From: JAQVEM01 sp964616545
GTDB taxonomy: Bacteria > Actinomycetota > Humimicrobiia > Humimicrobiales > Humimicrobiaceae
Length of the DNA stretch: 16,096 nucleotides
Assembly (NCBI GenBank): GCA_964616545.1
Contig: CAZTUA010000043.1
Coordinates: 1-16,096, forward strand
Direction of reading: 5' to 3'
This document shows, piece by piece, positions 1 to 6,800 of the stretch (position 1 is the stretch's first letter; every line of letters starts with the position of its first letter). The position numbers and the translations under genes were made by a program. A model generated the notes under the pieces. It was given only the letters and a program-made list of their open reading frames with translations. It was not told the origin of the DNA and searched no databases.

Positions 1-18
1 TTCATAAGGAGACCAGAT

Positions 19-95
19 AGGGCTGTAGCTCCAATTGGTAGAGCACCGGTCTCCAAAACCGGGTGTTGGGGGTTCGAGTCCCTCCAGCCCTGCCA
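19..95 (+). tRNA. tRNA-Trp (anticodon CCA)
   Basis: A complete cloverleaf can be folded by hand. The 7-bp acceptor stem is 19-25 with 85-91. The D stem is 28-31 with 41-44. The anticodon stem is 46-50 with 58-62 around loop 51-57, with anticodon CCA at 53-55. The T stem is 68-72 with 80-84 around a TTCGAGT loop and contains one G-U pair. The discriminator base is G92, and the 3' CCA (93-95) is encoded. It charges tryptophan and reads UGG. It lies 29 bases before secE, a common tRNA-Trp/secE arrangement in Gram-positive bacteria, so the two may be co-transcribed. The rpmG gene often found just upstream would lie outside the window. Confidence 0.97.
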
Positions 96-124
96 TAAAC
101 TAAGAATAAAAAGGATGATTTTTA

Positions 125-436
125 ATGGCCAAGAGAAAAGTTTCTAGAAAATACAGACAGAAATCAATGATAGAAAAGCAGATGCAGGAAAGAAAGCCTC
201 CATCGCAGCCAAAAAAGAAAGTAAACTGGAAACAGTTTATAAAAAGATTGCCTTCAAGAATTGCTGGATTCTTAAGGGATGTGGTTCATGAGTTAAAAAG
301 AGTAACATGGCCCTCCAAAAAAGCACTCATAAACTATACTATAGTAGTAATTGTAACAATTATTATTTTTTCCATTCTTCTGGGATTATTTGATTTAGGT
401 TTTATCCAGATTGTGGAGATGATGGCGAAAATTTAA
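125..436 (+). CDS. secE: SecE, preprotein translocase subunit
   Basis: SecE is the small essential clamp subunit of the SecYEG channel, which exports proteins across the inner membrane. The 103-residue product has a strongly basic N-terminal half (about residues 1-45), the conserved amphipathic cytoplasmic motif ELKRVTWPSK at 56-65, and a single hydrophobic membrane segment at about 71-95. This is the short, one-helix form typical of most bacteria, not the three-helix E. coli form. The ATG at 125 follows an AAGGATG-type ribosome site at 111-117; the ATG inside that site (115) is out of frame and stops quickly. It lies between tRNA-Trp and nusG, the nearly universal neighbourhood. The basic leader of about 35 residues is somewhat long for the family. 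Confidence 0.97.
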   Translation: MAKRKVSRKYRQKSMIEKQMQERKPPSQPKKKVNWKQFIKRLPSRIAGFLRDVVHELKRVTWPSKKALINYTIVVIVTIIIFSILLGLFDLGFIQIVEMMAKI

Positions 437-451
437 TTATTGGTGATTTTA

Positions 452-976
452 ATGAGACCAAGATGGTATGTAATTAATTCATATGCTGGTTATGAAAATA
501 AAATAAAGGCTAACCTGGAACACAGGATAGAGTCAATGAACATGGGCAATAAAATTTTTGATATATATATACCAGAAGAAGACGTTGTTGAAATTAAAAG
601 CGGTAAGAAGGAAGTATCATCAAAGAGAGTTTTCCCGGGTTACCTGCTTGTAAAGATGAACCTGGACGATGATTCCTGGTATGTGGTCAGGAACACCCCC
701 GGTGTTACCGGTTTTGTCGGAAGGGATGATAAACCCACTCCCCTTTCAGACAGTGAAGTTAAGAGAATAATGAAAAGACAGGATACCGAGAAACCCAAAC
801 CTAAAACAGATTTTGAGATCGGGCAGCCCGTAAAGGTAACCACAGGGCCATTTGCAAATTTTGATGGAACCATAAGCGAGATAAATCTTGACCAGGGCAA
901 ATTAAAAGTGCTGGTTTCAATATTCGGAAGACAGACACCGGTAGAGTTAAATTTTAATCAGGTATCAAAAATATAG
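452..976 (+). CDS. nusG: NusG, transcription elongation/antitermination factor
   Basis: NusG binds the RNA polymerase clamp, modulates pausing and links transcription to Rho or to the ribosomal protein S10. The 174-residue protein has the NGN domain at about residues 4-110, with the signature VFPGYLLVKM at 60-69, a Lys/Pro linker, then a KOW domain at about 122-174 (FEIGQPVKV, GPFANFDG, F-G-R near 158-160). I chose ATG 452 because GGTGAT at 442-447 aligns with the anti-Shine-Dalgarno sequence at ideal spacing and the protein then begins MRPRWYV, the usual NusG start. An in-frame TTG at 440 would add four residues and overlap that ribosome site. The 15-base gap to secE implies co-transcription and probably translational coupling. 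Confidence 0.97.
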   Translation: MRPRWYVINSYAGYENKIKANLEHRIESMNMGNKIFDIYIPEEDVVEIKSGKKEVSSKRVFPGYLLVKMNLDDDSWYVVRNTPGVTGFVGRDDKPTPLSDSEVKRIMKRQDTEKPKPKTDFEIGQPVKVTTGPFANFDGTISEINLDQGKLKVLVSIFGRQTPVELNFNQVSKI

Positions 977-984
977 AAAAAAAA

Positions 985-1012
985 TTGAAATATTTTTATT
1001 AAAATGTATAAT
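985..1012 (+). promoter_or_regulatory. Candidate sigma-70 promoter before rplK
   Basis: TTGAAA (985-990) and a perfect TATAAT (1007-1012) are separated by 16 bases, predicting a start near 1019 and a short leader of about 25 bases before rplK. It lies in the nusG-rplK gap, where E. coli has its L11 promoter. Seen in sequence; function inferred. Confidence 0.5.
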
Positions 1013-1043
1013 ACGGGAGTATTTTATTCAGAGGTAATTATAA

Positions 1044-1469
1044 ATGGCTAAAGAAATTATAGCACAAATTAAACTGCAGATTCCTGCAGGACAGGCAAAT
1101 CCTGCTCCTCCTGTAGGCCCTGCTCTGGGACAGCATGCTGTTAATATTATGGAGTTCTGCAAAGCTTTTAATGAGAGGACCGCAAAAGACCAGGGAATGA
1201 TTATCCCGGTTGTATTGACAGTATATAAGGATAGAAGTTTTAGTTTTATTACAAAAACTCCGCCGGCTGTTGTTCTTATCAAAAAAGCTATAAACCTGGA
1301 AAAAGGCTCGGGCGAACCTAACAGAGAAAAAGTAGGAGAGCTTTCAAGGAAACAGGCAGAAGAAATTGCAAAGATTAAGTTAAAGGATTTGAACGCCAGA
1401 GATCTTGATCAGGCAGTTAAAATTATAGAAGGCACCGCTAAAAGCATGGGCGTGAAAGTAATTTCATAG
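1044..1469 (+). CDS. rplK: 50S ribosomal protein L11
   Basis: L11 binds the GTPase-associated region of 23S rRNA at the base of the L10-L12 stalk. It takes part in factor binding and in the stringent response through RelA. The 141-residue length is exactly usual. The N-terminal domain (about residues 1-70) carries the proline-rich PAGQANPAPPVGPALG segment at 14-29, the site of thiopeptide (thiostrepton) contact in the family. The C-terminal rRNA-binding domain (about 75-141) ends in the conserved DLDQAVKIIEGTAKSMGV region. ATG 1044 has a weak AGAGGTAAT ribosome site at 1031-1039. It sits 67 bases after nusG, behind a candidate promoter, and ahead of rplA. Confidence 0.98.
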   Translation: MAKEIIAQIKLQIPAGQANPAPPVGPALGQHAVNIMEFCKAFNERTAKDQGMIIPVVLTVYKDRSFSFITKTPPAVVLIKKAINLEKGSGEPNREKVGELSRKQAEEIAKIKLKDLNARDLDQAVKIIEGTAKSMGVKVIS

Positions 1470-1473
1470 CAAT

Positions 1474-1493
1474 GCCGGGAGAAACGGCTTTTT
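1474..1493 (+). terminator. Short GC hairpin plus T5 between rplK and rplA
   Basis: GCCG (1474-1477) pairs with CGGC (1485-1488) around a 7-base loop, followed directly by five Ts (1489-1493), beginning five bases after the rplK stop codon. A 4-bp stem is weak for a terminator, and rplA needs read-through, so partial attenuation, mRNA processing or an L1-related element are all possible. Confidence 0.3.
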
Positions 1494-1539
1494 CTGGAAA
1501 TAACCGGTATAAATGTATTAACTAAAAGGATGGTAGGTT

Positions 1540-2247
1540 TTGAAGAGAGGTAAGAAATATTTATCAAAAATAGAAAATCTTGATAAAAGCAAGCTGTTTA
1601 GTCCTGCTGGGGCAATCAAATGGATAAAAGAAAATCACTATGCAAATTTTGATGAATCCATAGATATTAATTTGAATCTTGGAGTTGATACAAGAAAAGC
1701 CGAACAGATTGTAAGAGGAACCATAGTCCTGCCCAATGGAACAGGGAAGACAGACAAGATTCTTGTCTTTGCACAGGGTGAGAAGGCAGCCGAAGCAAAA
1801 GATGCAGGCGCTGATTATGTGGGAGGAGAAGACCTTGTTGAAAAGATAAGTAAAGGATGGCTTGATTTTGGGGTCTGTATTGCTGCTCCTGATATGATGA
1901 AGCATGTGGGAAAAATTGGTAAAATTTTAGGCCCGAGGAAATTAATGCCCAATCCAAAATCAGGAACGGTGACTTTTGATCTAAAGAAAGCAATTGAAGA
2001 TTCCAGGAAAGGAAAACTGGAATTCAGAACCGACAGAAACGGCGTAATTCACTGCATTATTGGAAAAGTATCTTTCGGTTTTAAAGAATTATTAGAAAAT
2101 TACCTGGCCCTGGTTGATGCAATACTTAAATCAAAACCGCCGACAGCAAAAGGAAAATATATAAAAAGTATTTATATATCCTCGACTATGGGGCCGGCAA
2201 TAAAAATTGACCCTGGTAAAATTACTGACGTAACGGAGGCAGCATAA
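1540..2247 (+). CDS. rplA: 50S ribosomal protein L1
   Basis: L1 forms the mobile stalk near the ribosomal E site that guides deacylated tRNA out. In many bacteria it also represses its own rplK-rplA mRNA. The 235-residue product is of normal length. It begins KRGKKY, and the family signature region KIGKILGPRKLMPNPKSGTV lies at about 126-145. The start must be TTG 1540 or later because an in-frame TAG sits at 1534-1536. Family alignment (KRGKKY at the extreme N-terminus) supports the TTG, which is preceded by AAAGGA at 1525-1530. A TTG start in a ribosomal protein gene is unusual and probably limits translation. The gene ends 181 bases before rplJ. Confidence 0.98.
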   Translation: MKRGKKYLSKIENLDKSKLFSPAGAIKWIKENHYANFDESIDINLNLGVDTRKAEQIVRGTIVLPNGTGKTDKILVFAQGEKAAEAKDAGADYVGGEDLVEKISKGWLDFGVCIAAPDMMKHVGKIGKILGPRKLMPNPKSGTVTFDLKKAIEDSRKGKLEFRTDRNGVIHCIIGKVSFGFKELLENYLALVDAILKSKPPTAKGKYIKSIYISSTMGPAIKIDPGKITDVTEAA

Positions 2248-2282
2248 TAGAACTTTTATAACAGGATAAAAAATTATAAGAA

Positions 2283-2390
2283 CAACCCGAGACAGTAGGT
2301 GTTATTATCTGGATTAAATAACTTAATTTCCTACCGAGGTTGATTTAAATAGATTAAATCGGCCTTTACTCACAGGGTCGATTTATTTTT
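2283..2390 (+). promoter_or_regulatory. L10-type ribosomal protein leader (rplJ autoregulatory attenuator)
   Basis: This leader matches the pattern of the known L10 leader. The outer stem is CAACC (2283-2287) with GGTTG (2338-2342). An asymmetric internal loop (2288-2294 and 2335-2337) resembles a kink-turn. The middle stem is GTAGG (2295-2299) with CCTAC (2330-2334), and a capping hairpin is GTTATT (2301-2306) with AATAAC (2317-2322). GGTTGATTT (2338-2346) can instead pair with AAATCGGCC (2356-2364), an antiterminator. That pairing excludes both the outer stem and the downstream terminator hairpin. Excess L10(L12) binding the kink-turn region would lock the outer stem, release 2356-2364 and let the terminator form. 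Pairings are seen in the sequence; the mechanism is family knowledge plus inference. Confidence 0.85.
2355..2390 (+). terminator. Intrinsic terminator inside the rplJ leader
   Basis: Bases 2355-2365 pair with 2375-2385 (11 bp including two G-U pairs) around a 9-base loop, followed by TTTTT at 2386-2390. The 5' arm is shared with the antiterminator helix, so this is the off state of the leader. Confidence 0.7.
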
Positions 2391-2428
2391 ATAAATTGTT
2401 TTAAGAAAATAATAGTTTGGAGGTCATT

Positions 2429-2947
2429 GTGGCCAGAGAGGAAAAAATAAATAAAGTAGACGAACTTAAGAAAATATTTAAAGAAAGTTATGGCATTATT
2501 TTTACAGACCACAGCGGGCTTAAAGCCGGTGATGCTGTAGCAGTAAGGGATAAACTGGTAGAGGCTGATTCATATCTTAAGATAATAAAAAATACTCTTG
2601 CTGTTATTGCGGCAAAGGATGTTTTTAAGGATCTGGATCTTGAGGGTGTGCTAAAGGGGCCTACCAGTATTGTTGTGAGCGAAAAAGACATAATTACCAC
2701 CGCAAAGGTTATAGAGGAAATTTCAAAGGAGCTGGATGCCCTAAAAATTAAAGCGGGGATACTTGAAAAAACGCTTTTAAGTGCTGAAGAGGTAGATAAA
2801 TTCGCAAATCTGCCGCCGAGAGAAGTGCTGCTTACCAATCTTGCGGTTTCGGTTAAAGCACCGATAACTAAACTGGTAAATGTTCTTGGCGCACTGACAG
2901 TAAATCTGGTGCTGGTACTTAATGCAATTAAAGAGAAAAAAGCATAA
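2429..2947 (+). CDS. rplJ: 50S ribosomal protein L10
   Basis: L10 anchors L7/L12 dimers to the 23S rRNA stalk base through its C-terminal helix, and it acts as the repressor through its own mRNA leader. I chose the GTG at 2429 because GGAGG at 2419-2423 lies 5 bases upstream and the product then starts M-A-R-E-E-K, as the family does. An in-frame TTG at 2417 overlaps that ribosome site. The 172-residue product carries the conserved KNTL at 54-57 and GPTS at 77-80, and ends in a long hydrophobic/Lys helix (about 135-172) that would carry the L12 dimers. The 181-base upstream gap contains the L10 leader. rplL follows after 19 bases. Confidence 0.98.
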   Translation: MAREEKINKVDELKKIFKESYGIIFTDHSGLKAGDAVAVRDKLVEADSYLKIIKNTLAVIAAKDVFKDLDLEGVLKGPTSIVVSEKDIITTAKVIEEISKELDALKIKAGILEKTLLSAEEVDKFANLPPREVLLTNLAVSVKAPITKLVNVLGALTVNLVLVLNAIKEKKA

Positions 2948-2966
2948 ATATTAATTAGGAGGAATA

Positions 2967-3503
2967 ATGCCAGAAAAAAAAGAAACAAAAGAAACAAAAG
3001 AAACAAAAGCCAAAGCAGAAGAGAAAAAAGGCAAGGAAGAAAAGGAAGTAAAGAAAATGAGCGAAAGTAAAAAAGAGACGGGAAAAGTTAAAGAAAAAGA
3101 GAAAGCCGCCGGTAAAAGCAAAGCTATTGATGAGATTTTAAATGCTGTTGAAAAAATGACCGTGCTGGAACTTTCGGAGCTTGTAAAAGCTCTTGAAGAG
3201 AAATTTAAAGTCAGCGCCCAGGCAGTATCGATTGCGGCTCCGGCTGCAGGTGGAGCTGCGCAGGCGCAGGGAGGCGCGCCGGCCGAAGAAAAAACAGAGT
3301 TCGATGTTCAATTAAAATCAGTAGGCGAGAAGAAAATCCAGGTCATAAAAGCGGTAAGGTCAATAACAAATCTTGGCCTTCAGGAATCAAAAGAGCTGGT
3401 AGATAAAGCACCGAGCATGGTTAAAGAAAAGGTTTCAAAAGAAGAAGCTGAAAATATAAAGAAACAGCTAGAAGAAGCAGGCGCCGGGGTAGAATTAAAA
3501 TAA
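2967..3503 (+). CDS. rplL: 50S ribosomal protein L7/L12 with long charged N-terminal extension
   Basis: L7/L12 forms the flexible stalk that recruits and stimulates the translation GTPases. The family is normally about 120-130 residues; this one is 178. Residues 51-82 match the canonical dimerization domain (AIDEILNAVEKMTVLELSEL), 83-108 are the Ala/Gly/Pro hinge, and 109-178 are the factor-binding C-terminal domain (KTEFDVQL, NLGLQESKELVDKAP). Residues 1-50 are an extra Lys/Glu-rich stretch opening with three Lys-Glu-Thr repeats. A strong AGGAGG (2957-2962), 4 bases before ATG 2967, supports the long start. An internal ATG at 3057 (residue 31) is also preceded by AAAGGAAG (3041-3048), so a 148-residue form is possible. 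The extension is in frame with no sign of frameshift. Confidence 0.97.
   Translation: MPEKKETKETKETKAKAEEKKGKEEKEVKKMSESKKETGKVKEKEKAAGKSKAIDEILNAVEKMTVLELSELVKALEEKFKVSAQAVSIAAPAAGGAAQAQGGAPAEEKTEFDVQLKSVGEKKIQVIKAVRSITNLGLQESKELVDKAPSMVKEKVSKEEAENIKKQLEEAGAGVELK
2979..3008 (+). repeat. 9-bp in-frame tandem repeat in the rplL extension
   Basis: Three perfect copies of AAAGAAACA (2979-2987, 2988-2996, 2997-3005) and a partial fourth encode repeated Lys-Glu-Thr. The 9-base unit keeps frame if copy number changes by slippage. Confidence 0.9.
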
Positions 3504-3556
3504 GAAAGGCTAAATAAGCCTTACTCATTAATAGGGAAAAAGAATAAAAAACCAGC

Positions 3557-3621
3557 GGCAGAGTTTTATGTTATTTTATAAATATTTACTCTGCCATATG
3601 AAAACTGGCAGGTTAGCTGCC
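3557..3621 (+). promoter_or_regulatory. Two adjacent hairpins made of alternating GGCAG/CTGCC words
   Basis: GGCAGAGT (3557-3564) pairs with ACTCTGCC (3588-3595), and GGCAG (3607-3611) pairs with CTGCC (3617-3621). Because the words are the same, the first arm could instead pair with the last, giving alternative folds. Neither hairpin is followed by a T tract, so RNA processing or switching is more likely than simple termination. Confidence 0.5.
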
Positions 3622-3628
3622 CTAATAA

Positions 3629-3651
3629 AATATATTAATATTAAATATATT
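3629..3651. repeat. AT-only palindrome in the rplL-rpoB spacer
   Basis: AATATATT at 3629-3636 is repeated at 3644-3651. Because the word is its own reverse complement, the two copies form a perfect inverted repeat with a 7-base AT loop. It may simply reflect base composition. Confidence 0.5.
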
Positions 3652-3652
3652 G

Positions 3653-3682
3653 GCACATATAGTTGACTATTGCTTTTTTTTT
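3653..3682 (+). terminator. Weak hairpin followed by T9
   Basis: ATAG (3659-3662) pairs with CTAT (3667-3670) around TTGA, optionally extended by GCA (3653-3655) with TGC (3671-3673) across a 3-base bulge, followed by nine Ts (3674-3682). The stem is poor but the T tract is strong, so it could act as a partial attenuator of rpoBC. Confidence 0.3.
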
Positions 3683-3690
3683 GATAAACT
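3663..3690 (+). promoter_or_regulatory. Candidate promoter for rpoBC
   Basis: TTGACT (3663-3668, five of six consensus bases) and TAAACT (3685-3690, four of six) are 16 bases apart. The T9 tract falls in the spacer. It overlaps the hairpin-T9 element, so only one reading may be real. Confidence 0.3.
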
Positions 3691-3723
3691 ATTTGTTTGC
3701 GAGTTTTTCTGAGAATATTTGTC

Positions 3724-3729
3724 TATAAT
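3724..3729 (+). promoter_or_regulatory. Perfect -10 box without a clear -35
   Basis: TATAAT lies 108 bases before the rpoB start. No good -35 sits 16-18 bases upstream, and the TG upstream is one base off the extended -10 position. It is a weak promoter candidate in AT-rich DNA. Confidence 0.22.
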
Positions 3730-3837
3730 AATTTTACTGTAATTTTTCCGTATGCTCGGATTTGTTATTTAAAGTTATTATAGCCCTTTTTTACTGCTTT
3801 ACTAAGCTCGGAATATAATAAAGAGGAGAATAAATTA

Positions 3838-6800
3838 ATGCAAAAAATCAAAAAATTCCAGAGATATAATTTTGGAAGAACCCCTGATTTAATAAGCATG
3901 CCCCACCTTCTGGATATACAGAGAAAATCTTTTAACTGGTTCTTAAAAGAAGGTGTTATGGAAATTCTTGAGGATATTTCGCCCATTGAAGATTTTACCG
4001 GAGGCATGTCGCTCGAATTTTTAAGTCATAGTTTTGATGATTTCAATTCAACTCCCGATGAATGCAAAATGCAGGATATGTCTTATACAGCGCCGCTCAA
4101 AGTACTTTCAAGATTCATAAACAAAGAAACAGGGGAAATAAAAGAACAGGAAGTTTTTATGGGAGACTTCCCTGTAATGACAGACAAGGGAACTTTTATC
4201 ATAAACGGAACGGAAAGAGTTGTGGTATCTCAGCTGGTCCGTTCTCCCGGAGTTTATTACGATACAGACATAGATAAAAAATCCGAAACAGAGATATACA
4301 TGTGTAAAGTTATACCCACCCGTGGCTCATGGATAGAAATGGAAACCGATAAAAGAAATATTGCCTATGTGAGAATTGACAGAAGAAGAAAATTTTTGCT
4401 TACTATCTTTCTTAAAGCTGTAGGTTTTGGGAATAACGAAGACCTGCTGGCACTATTTAGCTCATATGATAAAAGGAATTGCATCAAGAACACTCTTGAT
4501 AAAGATTTTACCGAAACCGAGGAAGAAGCTCTAATTGAAATTTATAAAAAATTAAGACCGGGCGAACCTCCCACAGTAGAAAGTTCAAGAAATCTTATCA
4601 ATTCACTGTTTTTTAACCCAAAGCGGTATGATTTTGGAAAAGTTGGCAGATATAAGATTGATCATAAACTGATGGGTGAAACCGACAAAGATATACTGGC
4701 AAGGCTTGATTCTATTAATAAAAAAATGGAAATAGACCCTGATGAAAAATATATTCTGGATTGTAAAGATATATATTTAATAGTTAAGTACCTTATCCAG
4801 CTGATGAATGGTGTTGGCGAGGTAGATGATATAGACCATTTTGGTAATAGAAGAGTTAGAAATATTGGCGAACTCATACAGAACCAGGTAAGAATCGGCC
4901 TTTCGAGAATGGAAAGAGTTGTAAAGGAAAGAATGACTACCCAGGACGTAGATACCATAACCCCAAAATCGCTGATTAATATAAGACCTCTGGTGGCGTC
5001 CCTTAAAGAATTTTTTGGAAGCGGACAGCTTTCCCAGTTTCTTGACCAGACTAACCCGCTGGCTGAAATTACCCATAAAAGAAGATTAAGCGCGCTGGGC
5101 CCGGGCGGATTGAGCAGGGAGAGAGCAGGTTTTGAGGTCAGGGATGTTCATCCATCCCATTACGGAAGGATGTGCCCGATAGAAACACCGGAAGGTCCCA
5201 ATATTGGACTTATTGGCTCGCTGGCCACTTATGGCAGATTAAATGAATATGGATTTATAGAAACTCCTTACAGGAAAGTGGTAAAAGGGAAAGTAACAAA
5301 TAAGATTGAATATCTTTCTGCGGATAATGAAGAAAATTATGTTATTGCCCAGGCAGCTATAGAAATCGGCAAAGACGGCCGTATTAAAGAAGACAGGGTA
5401 ATGGCGCGACTGGGAGATGATGTAATTATCGCTGAACCCGGAATGGTAGATTATATAGATGTATCACCAATGCAGATATTCAGTGCAGCTGCATCCCTTG
5501 TACCGTTTCTTGAGCATGATGATGCAAACAGGGCGCTGATGGGCTCAAATATGCAGCGCCAGGCAGTGCCGTTAATTAACCCTGAACCACCACTGGTCGG
5601 TACCGGGATGGAGGAGAAAGTGGCAAAAGACAGCGGGGTGCTGATTCTGGCCAGAGATGACGGTGTTGTTGAAGATGTGTCTGCTGACCATATAAGGATA
5701 AATTATGAAAATGAAAAAAATTATACCCATTATTTATATAAGTTCAGAAGGTCAAATCAGGGAACCTGTATAAATCAGAAACCGGTTGTTGAGGAAGGCG
5801 AAAAAGTTAAAGCAGGCCAGGTAATTGCAGATGGCCCCGCAACCTGTAACGGGGAACTTGCACTGGGGAGAAACTTAAGAGTAGCGTTTATGTCCTGGGA
5901 AGGATATAACTATGAAGACGCAATAATTATTTCCGAAAGACTGGTAAAGGAAGATGTTCTATCTTCCGTTCATATTTCAAAACAGGAAGTAGAAGCAAGA
6001 ACAACAAAACTTGGTGCGGAAGAGATAACAAGAGATATCCCGAGCATTGGAGAAGAAGCACTAAAAAATCTGGATGAGCGCGGCATTATAAGGCTCGGGG
6101 CAGAAGTAAAACCAGGAGATATACTGGTGGGCAAGATAACTCCGAAAGGTGAAACAGAACTTACCGCAGAAGAAAAATTGCTCAGAGCTATTTTTGGTGA
6201 AAAAGCCCGTGAGGTAAGAGAGAGTTCACTTAAAGTACCTCACGGAGAAAGCGGAAAAGTGCTGGATGTACAGGTCTTCTCAAGAAAGAAAGGGCATGAT
6301 CTTCCACCAGGGGTAAATGAGCTGGTAAGAGTATACATTGCAGAAAAGAGAAAAATTTCAATAGGAGACAAACTTGCTGGAAGGCACGGCAACAAGGGTG
6401 TAATATCTGTAATTCTTCCGGAAGAGGATATGCCTTATTCTGAAGATGGCGAACCTATAGATATAATATTTAATCCGCTTGGTGTTCCTTCAAGAATGAA
6501 TGTCGGGCAGGTGCTCGAAACCCATCTTGGCTGGGCTGCTTACAAAGGCTGGGACAATAAAAGTAAAAAAGCAGAAGAAAATGAGTCTGTTTATGTCTCA
6601 ACACCTATTTTCGAAGGGGCGAATGAAGATGAAATAGTAAAACTGTTGAAATCAGCAAAATTACCTGTCAGTGGGAAAACTACCCTGTTTGACGGGCGCA
6701 GCGGAGAGAAGTTATCTGATAGTATTACCGTTGGCTACATATATGTTATGAAACTCCTGCATCTGGTAGACGATAAAATCCATGCAAGGTCTACCGGTCC

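Larger units (their letters stand above)
3504..3837 (+). other. rplL-rpoB intergenic region (334 bases, no gene)
   Basis: I find no coding potential here. From left to right it holds: a small hairpin, AAGGCT (3506-3511) with AGCCTT (3517-3522); two GC hairpins built from alternating GGCAG and CTGCC words (3557-3621); an AT-only palindrome (3629-3651); a weak hairpin followed by nine Ts (3674-3682); promoter-like motifs at 3663-3690 and 3724-3729; two CTCGGA words (3754-3759, 3806-3811); and the rpoB ribosome site AGAGGAG (3822-3828). In E. coli the equivalent gap of similar size holds an attenuator and an RNase III site that lower rpoBC output relative to rplL. A similar role here is inference. 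Confidence 0.75.

Noticed and set aside
1..18. AAGGAG-like ribosome site before tRNA-Trp
   Set aside because: No start codon or reading frame follows it; the tRNA begins at 19.
440..451. In-frame TTG at 440 as nusG start
   Set aside because: It adds only four non-conserved residues and overlaps the GGTGAT ribosome site that is ideally spaced for ATG 452.
2275..2280. TATAAG as a -10 for an rplJ promoter
   Set aside because: There is no -35 at suitable spacing, and the start would fall within or next to the first strand of the L10 leader.
2417..2428. In-frame TTG at 2417 as rplJ start
   Set aside because: It overlaps the GGAGG ribosome site; GTG 2429 gives the expected M-A-R start.
2488..3006. 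172-codon reverse-strand open frame opposite rplJ-rplL
   Set aside because: It is a Ser/Phe/Leu-rich antisense shadow of Lys/Glu-rich coding sequence, spans two real genes and shows no family resemblance.
3814..3819. TATAAT just before rpoB as a -10 box
   Set aside because: It would start transcription inside or next to the ribosome site at 3822-3828, leaving no usable leader, and has no good -35.
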